Origin: Candidatus Poribacteria bacterium | GTDB taxonomy: Bacteria > Poribacteria > WGA-4E > JAJDTR01 | NCBI GenBank assembly: GCA_022827055.1 | Contig: JAJDTR010000009.1 | Span: forward strand, 1 to 57,190 | Length of the DNA stretch: 57,190 nucleotides | Direction of reading: 5' to 3' | Shown here: positions 1 through 9,149 of the stretch, piece after piece | Layout: each line of letters starts with the position of its first letter | Numbering within the stretch: position 1 is the stretch's first letter | Program-made: the position numbers and the translations under genes | The notes under the pieces: generated by a model | The model's database searches: none | What the model saw: the letters and a program-made list of their open reading frames with translations, nothing else | Told to the model about the DNA's origin: nothing

Positions 1-202
1 GGTTTGTTTATGAACGCCCGTTGCTGTATGACATGATTTTCCTTGGGTAACGGGTGATTTCAATACTCCATACTTTAGTGGGGTGCTACCGGATAACAGC
101 CATTTGAGAAATTAAACTTTTACGTACTCGATAATGCGGAAGATAAGTGGAAATTTTATATTTGAACTTACTTACGTTAGGGACGGCGCAAATGCAGGGA
201 TT

Positions 203-1213
203 TCAAGCAGGGAACCATCCACCGGGCTCGAACTCCAACGTTAGGTGTTTTCTAAAATCAGCGGTGTGCCGGCGCAATTCGTCGACTGTCAAACCCGCCC
301 CTTGTAAGCCTTTACGCCATGCTCCACGGTCAACTGTCCCAATGACGAGGTAACCGGTATCACCGACTTTGAACCCATCCTTGCCGAAGTGATTAGCTAA
401 TTCGGCTTCCAATTTGTCTTGATGCACAATGACTACATCACACTTCGGACAAAAACGAGTGGTCATACCCAACGCGATAAGATCAATACGTTCAACGTGA
501 ATGAGCAAAGGAAACTTTCGCGTCCGGTTTAACTCCTCACACTGAGGGCATTTCGTGCAGCGGAGGTTCAGATGCGGATTGAGAACGAACGCGTAGCGTG
601 GTTTCAATCGGCCAAATTTTGCTGTCCCATATTTTATGTTCGTGAATGATCGGTTGACTTCGGCTCGATTAAAAGTTTCGGGGTCGAATTCTTCGCCAAC
701 CCAACGTAACAAGTGAAGATGTTCAGGGTGTTTGGAATCGGTAATCGCTTCCAAGAAATCGGAATACGCAAACATACCTCCGCTATCTTCAGGAGGGCAA
801 GCACGCCTACCGGCTAGACATAGGGGGTAGGTTGCGCCGTCCTCGGGTGCCAGTATCTTTTCAAGTGTAATCAAATGCGTCCAATCATCGCCAAAGTCGT
901 ACTGATAGACAAACTTTTGATTGGGGCGCGAAACGACTTCGCTCAAAACCACATCTTTCTCATTTATGACATCAAAGTCCGGAAAGTTCGGGTCAGGTGG
1001 GCCATAGATGAGATCTCCGACTTCGAATTGATGAAGATGAGAATTCGACCAACCCATGGCTACTTGCAGGATGAGGTGGAGTACCTCTAGAGACGTATCA
1101 CTCAGAACCTGTATTCTTCGCCAGATAGGAGGTTGACTGTACTGAAGGACAATCTTGAGTTGGTAAACGGAAGGTTCAGGTGTCTGTCGCTGTTTGGATA
1201 TTTCTTTTCTCAT
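203..1213 (-). CDS. plasmid pRiA4b ORF-3 family protein with zinc-ribbon-like C-terminus
   Basis: The N-terminal ~190 residues match the pRiA4b ORF-3 family: a YQLKIVL strand, PPIWRRIQV, a long helix ending in MGWSNSHLHQF, then YDFGDDWTH and a Cys-containing loop with CPPEDSGG. The C-terminal part carries CxxCxxC and CPKC clusters that could bind zinc, and it ends with a conserved-looking GGWFPA tail. Function of the family is unknown; it is often found near mobile DNA. I start at the ATG at 1213 because GGAGA lies 7 bases upstream; a longer frame runs to 1243 but lacks such a site. The gene stands alone, with about 200 bases of unassigned sequence downstream to the window edge. Confidence 0.85.
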   Translation of the reverse strand: MRKEISKQRQTPEPSVYQLKIVLQYSQPPIWRRIQVLSDTSLEVLHLILQVAMGWSNSHLHQFEVGDLIYGPPDPNFPDFDVINEKDVVLSEVVSRPNQKFVYQYDFGDDWTHLITLEKILAPEDGATYPLCLAGRRACPPEDSGGMFAYSDFLEAITDSKHPEHLHLLRWVGEEFDPETFNRAEVNRSFTNIKYGTAKFGRLKPRYAFVLNPHLNLRCTKCPQCEELNRTRKFPLLIHVERIDLIALGMTTRFCPKCDVVIVHQDKLEAELANHFGKDGFKVGDTGYLVIGTVDRGAWRKGLQGAGLTVDELRRHTADFRKHLTLEFEPGGWFPA

Positions 1214-1302
1214 GATCTTCTCCGGTGAGATCCATGTGCACAAACCTTTTGCTAAACTTGAGAATGCAAATCATATTCTGCCCTCGTAACTGTTTAGTCC
1301 AT

Positions 1303-1328
1303 CGGTCTGGATTTGTCAATCCAGACCG
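1303..1328 (+). repeat. hairpin with 11-bp perfect stem and TGTC loop
   Basis: Stem CGGTCTGGATT at 1303-1313 pairs perfectly with AATCCAGACCG at 1318-1328 around the loop TGTC. The same inner stem and loop recur with a different outer stem at 42538-42561 (minus strand). No U-tract follows, so it is not a typical terminator. Confidence 0.75.
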
Positions 1329-1420
1329 AGCGGGCAGGGAACTCGTCAAGTAAAGAAGCGCAATGCTAATCCCGATGAATCGGACGGGGCTTACAAGTCC
1401 ACGCCGTACGTGCAATGAAT

Positions 1421-1493
1421 GGGATCTCTATCAGGATCCACTATCGTCTTCGTTATCCACTCAGTTGATCACTCACTATTCACTCGCTTGATT
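1421..1493 (-). repeat. dispersed ~70-bp repeat, copy A
   Basis: Read on the minus strand this segment aligns nearly base for base with 57103-57171 on the plus strand (AATCAAGCGA, then ATAGTGAGTGATCAA, then TGAGTGGATAACGAA, then ATAGAGAT). Shorter relatives lie at 5846-5887, 5915-5950 and 19885-19930. No coding potential is evident. Confidence 0.75.
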
Positions 1494-1524
1494 ACTACTA
1501 CGAACTTGAGAGTGAACTAAACAG

Positions 1525-3198
1525 TTAGCTGCCCTCGACATGGCGCTCGACGTTCTCCGGGAAGTACCGAATCACACTGTCGGCAATCAGCGGAGCGGCC
1601 ATTCCTAGGCCGCAGGCGCTAGTGGCTTTCATCGCTTCGCTAATATCACTTACTTCCCTACGCCATTCGTCCATATCCATCGGACCCGCATCTCCCGCCA
1701 AGCGTTCGGTGAGGCGTTGCGTTCCAATCCGGCATGGGAAACATTTGCCGCACGATTCTTCGGCGAAGAATTCCATGGCGTTGTGCGCCACGCTCATGAT
1801 ATCTCGACTATCATCGAATACGATAATTCCGGCGGCGCCTAGCATTGAACCCTTCGCCTTCACACTTGGTTCATCTAGTGTAACTTCCAGGTCATTTCCG
1901 GCGAGGAAACCGCCCGATAATCCTGCCATAGTGACTGCCTGGATAGAGCGGCCCTTTTGTGCGCCGCCCGCCCAGTCGTAAAGCAGTGTTCTAAGCGGCA
2001 ATCCGAACGGCACCTCGTAGTTGCCGGGCCTCTGAATATCGCCCGACAGACTGATGACCTTGGTACCGGCGTGACCATTTAGCCCCAGTCCGCGATACCA
2101 TTCCGCTCCACGTCGAAGGATTTGCGGTACGGAAACAAGTGTCTCAACATTATTGACTGCGGTTGGGAGGTTCTCAAATCCGTGCGTCACAGGATAGGGC
2201 GGGCGATTCCGTGGAAACGGGTGTTTGCCTTCGAGGCTGTTTAGAAGCGATCCCTCTTCGCCACAAATATACGCCCCTGCGCCGCGTCGGATATAGATTT
2301 GAAAGTTAAAGTCGGTTCCGAGAATACCGTCGCCAATGAATCCGGCTTCTTCCGCTTCTGCCATTGTACGAGCAAGGATATCGAAGGTTTCCGGATATTC
2401 GTATCGAAGATAGATGAACCCGCGCTCCGCGCCAGTTGCGTATGCGGCTAACGTCATTCCTTCAATAACCGCATGCGGGTCGTAATCTAAAATTGCGCGG
2501 TCTTTGAAACATCCGGGTTCGCCTTCATCCGCGTTACAGACGATTGTCTTGGGATTTCCGGGCGCTTCCGCCACTGATTTCCATTTCAGACCGGTAGGAA
2601 AACCGGCGCCCCCGCGTCCTGCCAACTGGCTATCTGCGATGAGTTCGAGGACGTTAGTCGAGGCCATGTCGTTTATTGCGTGAGTTAATCCTTCGTAACC
2701 CCCAGTTCGCCGGTACCCTTCTATGGTAGATCTACCGGGTTCTCGGATCGATGCGAAAACACACTCCTCAATTCCACCGGGATTCGGCGGCGGCAGCGGA
2801 GAGGGGATCGATCGCAAAGTCTCCGGACTCGTGCCGGTCAACACCGCGCCCCCTTGAAGGACAGGCACTACATCGTCACACCGACCCGCGCATGGCATTG
2901 ACGTTGCACCCTTGTCCTTTAGCGCGTCAAGGATTTCTTGTCCACCGGCTAGGCAGCATACGGGGCCCGTACATACCCGTGGCGCAGTCTGCCCCGGAGA
3001 ACTGCGAGAGAAGTGATGGTAGAAGGTGACGGTCCCAAACAGGTCTGCCAGAGGAATCCTAAGCCCAATCGCCACGTCCCGAAGCGCCTCCTCCGTGAGA
3101 AACCCGTCTCGATCGTGGAATGCGTGGAGCAAAGGGAGCAGCGGTGCTGGTTCCTCGCGCCATCTGTCAATTAGTTCATGATTAGTGGGGGTTGCCAT
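1525..3198 (-). CDS. NuoE-NuoF fusion, NAD-dependent dehydrogenase flavoprotein (FMN, 2Fe-2S, 4Fe-4S)
   Basis: Expected role: moves electrons between NAD(H) and a partner through FMN and Fe-S clusters in the cytoplasm. Residues 1-120 (from the ATG at 3198) are a NuoE-like thioredoxin fold with 2Fe-2S ligands at about C76, C81, C103 and C107 (CTGPVC and CAGRC). The rest is NuoF-like: GRGGAGFPTG near 194-203 for FMN/NADH, NADEGEPG, and the 4Fe-4S ligands C483, C486, C489 (ESCGKCFPCR) with C529. The fusion resembles FdsB of NAD-dependent formate dehydrogenases, HoxF of NAD hydrogenases and HydB-type subunits. No catalytic subunit or other Nuo gene is adjacent, so the partner is unknown. A TTG at 3216 extends the frame by six residues; the ATG is preferred, with only a weak upstream AGAGA. 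Confidence 0.88.
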   Translation of the reverse strand: MATPTNHELIDRWREEPAPLLPLLHAFHDRDGFLTEEALRDVAIGLRIPLADLFGTVTFYHHFSRSSPGQTAPRVCTGPVCCLAGGQEILDALKDKGATSMPCAGRCDDVVPVLQGGAVLTGTSPETLRSIPSPLPPPNPGGIEECVFASIREPGRSTIEGYRRTGGYEGLTHAINDMASTNVLELIADSQLAGRGGAGFPTGLKWKSVAEAPGNPKTIVCNADEGEPGCFKDRAILDYDPHAVIEGMTLAAYATGAERGFIYLRYEYPETFDILARTMAEAEEAGFIGDGILGTDFNFQIYIRRGAGAYICGEEGSLLNSLEGKHPFPRNRPPYPVTHGFENLPTAVNNVETLVSVPQILRRGAEWYRGLGLNGHAGTKVISLSGDIQRPGNYEVPFGLPLRTLLYDWAGGAQKGRSIQAVTMAGLSGGFLAGNDLEVTLDEPSVKAKGSMLGAAGIIVFDDSRDIMSVAHNAMEFFAEESCGKCFPCRIGTQRLTERLAGDAGPMDMDEWRREVSDISEAMKATSACGLGMAAPLIADSVIRYFPENVERHVEGS

Positions 3199-3518
3199 TG
3201 AGTGGTCTCTGATCAAACATGAAACAGATAATCTCTACGTTGCACGTTCGTAGATTGGGCTGCCAAAGTCAACTGATGTCGTTAAATGGTAGCAATTTTT
3301 CCACAGTGGGTCAACACGAATTTTGTCTCGGCACGGTGGGACATCTGAGGGTAGAGTTTGGTGGCGTCTACGCCGGATGAAGGGATTTTTGCAATGGACA
3401 CCCATCGCATTGTGTGATAGCATGAGTTGAAGCGATGGCCCGACCGTGACCAAATCGGCAGACCTACGGTAATGCGACACGTTCAGAGGACAGCAAAGAG
3501 AAGAGGCTAAACAATTTC
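3199..3518. other. divergent intergenic region
   Basis: This 320-base gap separates the starts of the divergent NuoE-NuoF and PhyH genes, so it should hold both promoters. I could not assign convincing -35/-10 boxes. An open frame on the minus strand (3235-3480) shows no recognisable protein and is not called. Confidence 0.5.
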
Positions 3519-4313
3519 ATGAGCACGGCAATTGACATTGGCGAGGAATACAAACAACAATATATAGACGAAGGCTACTTTATTCTCGAAAATGCCATCC
3601 CCGAGTATTTGCTCCACCTGCTTAAAGGTGAGTGCCAGCATTTCATTGACCTCGTGGATGCTCGGATGGATGAGAATGATACCGATGTAATGGGTCTAAA
3701 TCATCGAAATAAGCGTTATTTTGCTTCCAACTGCTATCTCGAACAACCTAAGTTACGAGACTTCCTTTTTAGCGAACTGATGGCTGATATTTGCCGTGCT
3801 ACGCTCGGAGACAACGCTTATCTGTTTTGGGAGCAGTATGTGGTTAAAGGGGCATCCGAAGGAATGAAGTTCAGTTGGCATCAAGATTCCGGATATGTTG
3901 CATATCCCGATCACAAACCGTATTTGACATGTTGGTGTGCGTTAGATGACATGTCGGAGGAAAACGGGACCGTCTACGTCATGCCGTATTCCCACATTGG
4001 CATTCGTTCATGGGTAAAGCACATCCGCGAAGAGGGGAGCAACGACCTCGTAGGCTACTTCGGCGAGAAAAAGGGTGTTGCCGTTGTCGCTCCAGCCGGA
4101 AGCATTGCCGTATTTACAAGTGTCAATTTCCATTCTAGCAGCGCTAATCGAACGCCGCACCTTCGCCGCGCCTATATAGCGCAATATTCTAGCGAGCCGC
4201 TTCTCTCGGAGGATGGGACAAAACTGTGGGGCGGAGCCGAGCCCCTTCTGATTGACGGCAAAAGCGCGGTTGGAATGCCGCCGCCGGATATACCAAGCCG
4301 ACTTGGCGAGTAG
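3519..4313 (+). CDS. phytanoyl-CoA dioxygenase (PhyH) family Fe(II)/2-oxoglutarate oxygenase
   Basis: A non-haem Fe(II)/2-oxoglutarate-dependent hydroxylase of the PhyH family. The iron facial triad is visible as H121-x-D123 (in WHQDSGYV) and H205 (in NFHSSSAN), with R216/R217 placed to bind 2-oxoglutarate. The length of 264 residues is normal. The substrate cannot be told; the family ranges from fatty acyl-CoA to ectoine and natural-product oxidation. It is convergent with the ThiO-like gene downstream, with 42 bases between stops, and divergent from NuoE-NuoF. A second, only distantly similar family member lies at 8254. Confidence 0.88.
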   Translation: MSTAIDIGEEYKQQYIDEGYFILENAIPEYLLHLLKGECQHFIDLVDARMDENDTDVMGLNHRNKRYFASNCYLEQPKLRDFLFSELMADICRATLGDNAYLFWEQYVVKGASEGMKFSWHQDSGYVAYPDHKPYLTCWCALDDMSEENGTVYVMPYSHIGIRSWVKHIREEGSNDLVGYFGEKKGVAVVAPAGSIAVFTSVNFHSSSANRTPHLRRAYIAQYSSEPLLSEDGTKLWGGAEPLLIDGKSAVGMPPPDIPSRLGE

Positions 4314-4355
4314 ATTAAATGGCGGAGCGGGATGATGAAAAGGAGTAGAGAAGGA

Positions 4356-5453
4356 TTAGTTCATTGATGGGCTGAAGGGTTCGAGCGATAGGGACGGCAC
4401 CCCAGTTGTGATGAGTTCACTGATGAGAGCACCGGTAATTGGCGCCAGTAAGATGCCGTTTTTGAAATGCCCTGAGGCAATGATGACGTTATCCAGACCG
4501 GGCAGTTTTCCGAGACATGGTCCGTTTCTAATATGAGGACGCAGCCCCGCCCACGCCTGGGTAAAAGACATTTCTGCAAGTTTGGGAATCAACGTTGTGC
4601 CCGCCTCAATCATCTGCTGTACACCTACCAACGTTGTTCGCTTGTCGTAGCCTACGAACTCTACCGTCGCGCCAATCAGGATTTTGCCATCGGATCGGGG
4701 AACAACGTAGACCCCTAGACCGTCGATTGTGTGCCTTAACACTAGCGGCATGGTGTCAACGAGCACAATCTGCCCGCGCGACGGCTGAATTGGAAGGTGA
4801 ACTCCGAGTTCTTTTGCGAGAGCGCCAGACCAGCAGCCGGCGGCGATGACTATCGTGTCTCCGCGGAAGATTTCTCCGTTTACCTTGACACCGGAGATTC
4901 TGTCCTTTTCGCGAACGAAGCCGTCAACAGGATTACCGAGCAAAAACCGGGCACCTGAGAGCACAGCTCCCTTTGAAAGCGCTCTGACGAGTTTCGGGTT
5001 ACGAACTTGGGCATCCTCGGGAAATCGGACACCGCCTACCACCGATCTCGATACAGCGGGTTCTATCTCCCATACCTGTTCCGCAGTCAGCACTTCCGCC
5101 GAGAACCCGCGATCGATTCGCCGCTCCGCCAACCCAATTAAACCGTCCTTCTCTTCCTCATCAAAAAACAGCGAAAGCGTACCCGATTGGATGAATTCAA
5201 TATCAATTCGTGTGCTCGCCTTCAGTTCGTCCGCCAACGAAGGATAAATCGCAAGACTGGCACGACACAGTTCCGGGTACGGTTCACGCGTTGATGCGTG
5301 CGATGTCAGAACACCCGCGCCTGCCCAAGACGCCTCTCGACCCACGCCATCGGCTTTGTCGATCACCAATGTCTTTACCCCGGCTTTGCCTAAATTGTAG
5401 GCGATTGCGCAGCCGATCACGCCCGCTCCGATGATTATTACATCTGAATCCAC
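4356..5453 (-). CDS. thiO: glycine oxidase ThiO-like FAD-dependent D-amino-acid oxidase family protein
   Basis: FAD-dependent oxidase of the DAO fold. The N-terminal dinucleotide-binding motif is GAGVIG, followed by the ThiO-like REASWAGAGVL region; the C-terminal part has TQAWAGLRPH and IASGHFKNGILLAPITG, which fits glycine oxidase (ThiO), making the imine glycine used for thiazole synthesis in thiamine formation. No other thi gene is nearby, so another small amine substrate is possible. It lies 30 bases downstream of rpsU on the same strand and could be co-transcribed. I chose the GTG at 5453, with GGAG 8 bases upstream; another GTG at 5462 would add three residues. Confidence 0.8.
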   Translation of the reverse strand: MDSDVIIIGAGVIGCAIAYNLGKAGVKTLVIDKADGVGREASWAGAGVLTSHASTREPYPELCRASLAIYPSLADELKASTRIDIEFIQSGTLSLFFDEEEKDGLIGLAERRIDRGFSAEVLTAEQVWEIEPAVSRSVVGGVRFPEDAQVRNPKLVRALSKGAVLSGARFLLGNPVDGFVREKDRISGVKVNGEIFRGDTIVIAAGCWSGALAKELGVHLPIQPSRGQIVLVDTMPLVLRHTIDGLGVYVVPRSDGKILIGATVEFVGYDKRTTLVGVQQMIEAGTTLIPKLAEMSFTQAWAGLRPHIRNGPCLGKLPGLDNVIIASGHFKNGILLAPITGALISELITTGVPSLSLEPFSPSMN

Positions 5454-5483
5454 TGCTAGCACTCCACGAAGAAAATGAGTGGG

Positions 5484-5684
5484 TCAATTATCATTGCGTC
5501 TACTGAACTTACGCGCTTTGGCTCGCTTCTGTTTGGCTTCTCTCTGTTTTCGCTTCTTTTTCTCCGAGGGCTTTTCGTAAAACTTGCGCCGCCTTATCTC
5601 TCTGAAGAGGCCCTCCTTCTGAAGCTGGCGTTTAAATACCTTCAGCGCTTTTTCGACGTCGTTGCTATACACCTTTGTTTCCAT
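5484..5684 (-). CDS. rpsU: 30S ribosomal protein bS21
   Basis: Small basic protein of 66 residues with the bS21 pattern: KVYSNDVEKALKVFKRQ, then EGLFREIRRRKFYEKPSEKK and a Lys/Arg-rich tail. It binds the 3' domain of the small subunit near the anti-Shine-Dalgarno helix. The ATG at 5684 follows an almost ideal ribosome-binding site, AAGGAGGAC, seven bases upstream (5692-5700), so the longer frame to 5768 is not used. The ThiO-like gene follows on the same strand after 30 bases. Confidence 0.95.
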   Translation of the reverse strand: METKVYSNDVEKALKVFKRQLQKEGLFREIRRRKFYEKPSEKKKRKQREAKQKRAKARKFSRRNDN

Positions 5685-6005
5685 TTTTTTGTCCTCCTTA
5701 ATTGATCGTTGTTTATGCCATTGCTGGCTTGGATATTGATTGCGACCATCAGACGAGTCGTGAATCACACGCCTAACGGGTTATCGAAAAAAGTTTGGTA
5801 ACAGTTTAGTCCATAAATCTATACTGCCGATGTCGGTTTGTCGGAGATCAAAGGAACGGATAGTGACTGCGATAGTGATCCCATCTCCGAATCGCGGCTG
5901 TCGGGAATCGGAATGGATTTCTATCGCCTTCACTATCCGCTCAGTTGATCCATCCTACAACCTGCAAGACTCACGCGGCATTGCTTGAATGCGCAATAAA
6001 TCCAA
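5685..6005. other. intergenic region with inverted dispersed repeats
   Basis: The region upstream of rpsU should hold its promoter, but no clear boxes are seen. It contains GTAACAGTTTAGTCCA near 5798-5813, a plus-oriented fragment of the dispersed ~70-bp repeat at 5846-5887, and a minus-oriented fragment at 5915-5950, so the two fragments face each other around a 27-base centre. No gene is supported. Confidence 0.6.
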
Positions 6006-7679
6006 CTATTCGGAATCTTTATTGCGCGCAGCCATGTTTTTTTCGTGTAACTTTGTCAATGCTGCTACTATATGGAGTTTTGCTTTGGTATCAAGCTCCC
6101 GATCACTTGTGGCTTCAATCAGCGCTGGAATCGCGACGTCATCTCCCAACTTCGCCAATTTCTTGATGGCACGCAGTCGTTTTGGGTCCTTGGTGTCTTT
6201 AAGATTATGTAGCAAGGTGGGAACGCGTGCTTCTCCACCTAACTTGAGCAAGGCTAGTTCCGAGCGTAATCGAATAAGCTCGTCAGGATCATCAAGTGTA
6301 TTAATCAGAACGGATAAACCACTCTTGTCACCTAATTCTCCCAATGCAAATGCGGCAGATGCTCTCACTCTGCGATTGTAATCCTTGAGCGCCTCTGTCA
6401 GAGCGGGAATTGCCTCGTTATCTCCCAACTCTCCTAGCGCGATGGCAGCCTCCTCCCTTACCACGGAAACGTCATTCTTGAGGGCCTTGAGAAGATGCGG
6501 TACTGCCTCCCTGTCCCCTATCTTTCCCAACACAATAGCTGCTTCCCGCCGTACCCGGTTTTCATCCTCCCGGAGGGCACCAATCCACTGTCGCCAACTA
6601 TTATCGCCGCGGAGCGCATCTATCACGTGGGGAACGGCGCGCTTGTCTTCCAATTGTCCCAATGCCCTTAGTGCATACTCTCTTACAATCTTCTCGTCAT
6701 CCTTGAGAGCATTTATCAGAGGGTTAACGGCTCGATCAGCCCCCAACTCGCCCAAGGCGCGGGCAGTTTCCCGGCGAACCCAACTGTCATCATCGCCAAG
6801 GAGGCTTATCAGGGTGGGAATGGCACGCTCATCTCCCAAGTTTCCTAACGCCTCGGCGGCGTATGCAACTAGGACGCCGTCATCGTCGCTAAGAGCATCT
6901 ATCAAGATAGGAACAGCTCGCTCATCGCCTAGCTTACTTAACGCCTGTGCGGCGTGTCGCCTCACTTCCTTCTCGAACCAGTTCAAGGAATCACTATAGG
7001 CAACATCGGAGTCCCCATCTATCACCACCTCCTCGGCCCCCGATTCTTCTGTATCATCCTCCTCGCCCTTTAGAGCATCTATCAAATGGGGGACGGCTCT
7101 CTTGTCACCCAACTCGCCTAGCGCTTCCACTGCGAGTTCTCTCCCGCGCCGGTAACGAGAATCGTCGTCCTTATCACCATTAAGAAAGTTTATCAGATGA
7201 GGCACAGCGTTCTTGTCGCCTAACTTTATTAAGGCTTCCATGGCGTCCCGACTTGTGAACCAGTCTTCATGATTAAATGAATCTAAAAGAGCCAGAATAA
7301 TGCGATCGTTTCTCGAATTTTTAGCGACCTGTCCGACCTCCGGTGGTGCTTCGCGATCATCGCTAGACGGCGTATCATTTTGTGATTCACTGGTAGCCGC
7401 AAGTGCGCTCTGATCGTCCGTCCCTCCAAAGGCCTCTAAAGCCGCCGCTCGCACCTCTTCATCTTCGTCGTTTAGTGCGCTAATTTGTACCCCGAGAAGA
7501 GAATCTGAAGAGAGTTCCTTATCCTTTTCATAGGTTTTCTGAAGTGCTTTGAACGCTTTCTCCAGTTCTGACGAACTTGAATCGTGGCGGGGGAGTGTCC
7601 CACTAGAAAAAAAATAAATCGCGAATCCTAGCGGGGACAGCAATCCAAGGATTGTCAATATTCTGCCCAATCGTTTCAT
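6006..7679 (-). CDS. HEAT-repeat (PBS lyase type) protein with N-terminal membrane anchor
   Basis: After an N-terminal hydrophobic segment (ILTILGLLSPLGFAIYFF) that is a signal anchor or signal peptide, the protein is built from about a dozen 30-31-residue HEAT/PBS-lyase repeats of the form DKRAVPHLIDALKGDDxxVRxxAAxALGELG. Such solenoids usually mediate protein-protein contacts; a catalytic lyase role is not implied. The low-complexity region near residues 90-125 (ESQNDTPSSDDREAPPE) and an acidic insert within the repeats (EESGAEEVV) look like linkers. ATG at 7679 has GGAG 8 bases upstream; a TTG two codons earlier is not favoured. Role unknown, probably extracytoplasmic. Confidence 0.85.
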   Translation of the reverse strand: MKRLGRILTILGLLSPLGFAIYFFSSGTLPRHDSSSSELEKAFKALQKTYEKDKELSSDSLLGVQISALNDEDEEVRAAALEAFGGTDDQSALAATSESQNDTPSSDDREAPPEVGQVAKNSRNDRIILALLDSFNHEDWFTSRDAMEALIKLGDKNAVPHLINFLNGDKDDDSRYRRGRELAVEALGELGDKRAVPHLIDALKGEEDDTEESGAEEVVIDGDSDVAYSDSLNWFEKEVRRHAAQALSKLGDERAVPILIDALSDDDGVLVAYAAEALGNLGDERAIPTLISLLGDDDSWVRRETARALGELGADRAVNPLINALKDDEKIVREYALRALGQLEDKRAVPHVIDALRGDNSWRQWIGALREDENRVRREAAIVLGKIGDREAVPHLLKALKNDVSVVREEAAIALGELGDNEAIPALTEALKDYNRRVRASAAFALGELGDKSGLSVLINTLDDPDELIRLRSELALLKLGGEARVPTLLHNLKDTKDPKRLRAIKKLAKLGDDVAIPALIEATSDRELDTKAKLHIVAALTKLHEKNMAARNKDSE

Positions 7680-8253
7680 GGTCAATCTCCATCAGAGCAA
7701 TCAGCGCTCGAAACCATAGAGATTGTATTATACCCTATTTCTTGTGAAAACCCTACTTAAAATCATCCTCAGGGGAAACGCATCTAAATTTTCTGCATCA
7801 CAGAAAAGAAAATCGGGCTGAGTTTGTGACACTATTTTGGGACTCGTAGGTTGGGTTGAACGGAAATTCTTAGTAATCGCTCATCTTGTAACAGTTTTCG
7901 AGTGTTTATTTCGCTTGAACGCGCCAAAATTCGAGTGAAACCCAACAGTAATCGTACGTTCTACCACCATGAGACCTCTTCTGCAATTAGATGCGTTTCC
8001 CCTGAAATCATCCTAAAATGGATTGAATGAAGGAGAAAACCGCATTGCAATCGCAGAAATTGGATAAACAACGGTTCAACCGTAGTGACGAAGCAATTGT
8101 GATTGACGGAATTGCCGAATTGTCGTAGGATTTAGTTGCGTTCATTATCATCATTTATGACTTTACACAGCTACCAATAAGTAACGTTAATCTGATTCAC
8201 AAACTGCCGCGGTCGAGGGATTGGGTAAATCCTACCCGAGAGGAAATCAATCA
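7680..8253. other. intergenic region containing a MITE-like element
   Basis: This divergent gap between the HEAT-repeat gene and the second PhyH gene is dominated by the 235-bp element at 7770-8004. The remaining flanks hold the promoters of both genes; none could be assigned with confidence. No gene is supported. Confidence 0.7.
7770..8004. mobile_element. MITE-like element, 18-bp perfect terminal inverted repeats, 10-bp target duplication
   Basis: The left end CAGGGGAAACGCATCTAA (7770-7787) is the exact reverse complement of the right end (7987-8004). The 10 bases AAATCATCCT occur immediately outside both ends (7760-7769 and 8005-8014), as expected for a target-site duplication. The interior is non-coding and contains another inverted pair (GTTGGGTT near 7851 and AACCCAAC near 7943). 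The CAGGG terminus and 8-10 bp duplication recall the ISAs1 family, which is an inference; no transposase is in the window. Confidence 0.85.
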
Positions 8254-9003
8254 ATGGCTCTCACCAAAGAACAGATTCGGGCTTATGAAACGGAAGGTTT
8301 CGTTTCAGGAATCCGGGTAGAGGATGAGACAGGCGCCCTATATTATCAGCATCAGTTTGATGCCTTAGAGGCTAAAGAGGGGGTGGAAAAATGTCAAATC
8401 GGCATGCTAGACCGCCATTTGGATGAGCAGTTTATTTGGCGGTTAGCAACGCACCCAAAAATCCTCGAATGCATCGAATGCCTCATAGGTCCCGATATCC
8501 TGCTCTTGGCAACGCATGCTTTCTGTAAATACGGTCCACAGGAGAAATTCGTCGCGTGGCATCAAGATGTAACCTATTGGGGGCTTGAGCCACCGGAAGC
8601 TTTGACCGCGTGGTATGCTATTGACGACAGTGATCGTGAGAACGGGTGTATGCGGGTAATTCCCGGCACTCATCTGGGGCTCCGGGAGCACGGAAAATCC
8701 GGTAGGGAAGGAAATCTCTTAAGCGTCGATCAAGAAGTACCTGTTGGTGAAGATGAGGAAAAACATGCAGTAGATTTTGTGTTGAAAGCGGGAGAAATCT
8801 CCATTCATCACGGCACGATTATTCATGGTAGCTTACCTAACCGGTCCACGCGGCGCCGCTGCGGTTTGACCATCCGATATATCCCGCCTTGGGTTAAACC
8901 CCAAAAATCGGATTCGGTTAGACGGTGGAGGGCAATTCTGCTGCGGGGTGAAGCAAAATATGGCAACTTCGACACGACTCCCAAGCCGTTTCCAATGTCG
9001 TAA
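8254..9003 (+). CDS. phytanoyl-CoA dioxygenase (PhyH) family protein
   Basis: Second Fe(II)/2-oxoglutarate oxygenase of the window. Iron ligands are H103-x-D105 in WHQDVTYW and probably H191 in IIHGSLPNRS, with R200 near the 2-oxoglutarate site. A pair of histidines just before (IHHG) is also common in this family. Length 249 residues. I start at the ATG at 8254, with AGAGGA about 10 bases upstream; the frame opens with a TTG at 8221. It is followed 147 bases later, on the same strand, by a sarcosine oxidase-like gene, which hints at a shared pathway acting on methylated or modified amines, though no substrate can be named. Confidence 0.87.
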   Translation: MALTKEQIRAYETEGFVSGIRVEDETGALYYQHQFDALEAKEGVEKCQIGMLDRHLDEQFIWRLATHPKILECIECLIGPDILLLATHAFCKYGPQEKFVAWHQDVTYWGLEPPEALTAWYAIDDSDRENGCMRVIPGTHLGLREHGKSGREGNLLSVDQEVPVGEDEEKHAVDFVLKAGEISIHHGTIIHGSLPNRSTRRRCGLTIRYIPPWVKPQKSDSVRRWRAILLRGEAKYGNFDTTPKPFPMS

Positions 9004-9149
9004 TCGACAATGTATACTATGGCTAGAGCCCAACCGCATTGGCGTATACGAAAGATAGAATTTCGGGTGCGTTCCGAATTTGAGCGAGTGCGAATGTGTG
9101 CTCTTTGCCCTCGAAAGAGCTAGCTACCTAAAAAGAGGAGCATGTAGGT

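Larger units (their letters stand above)
1214..1524. other. intergenic region with dispersed repeats
   Basis: No gene is supported here. The stretch holds the motif GTAACTGTTTAGTCCA at 1286-1301, a perfect 11-bp-stem hairpin with a TGTC loop at 1303-1328, a copy (minus orientation) of a ~70-bp dispersed repeat at 1421-1493, and a second TAACTGTTTAGTTCA motif at 1513-1527 (minus strand) that begins with the stop codon of the next gene. Confidence 0.7.
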
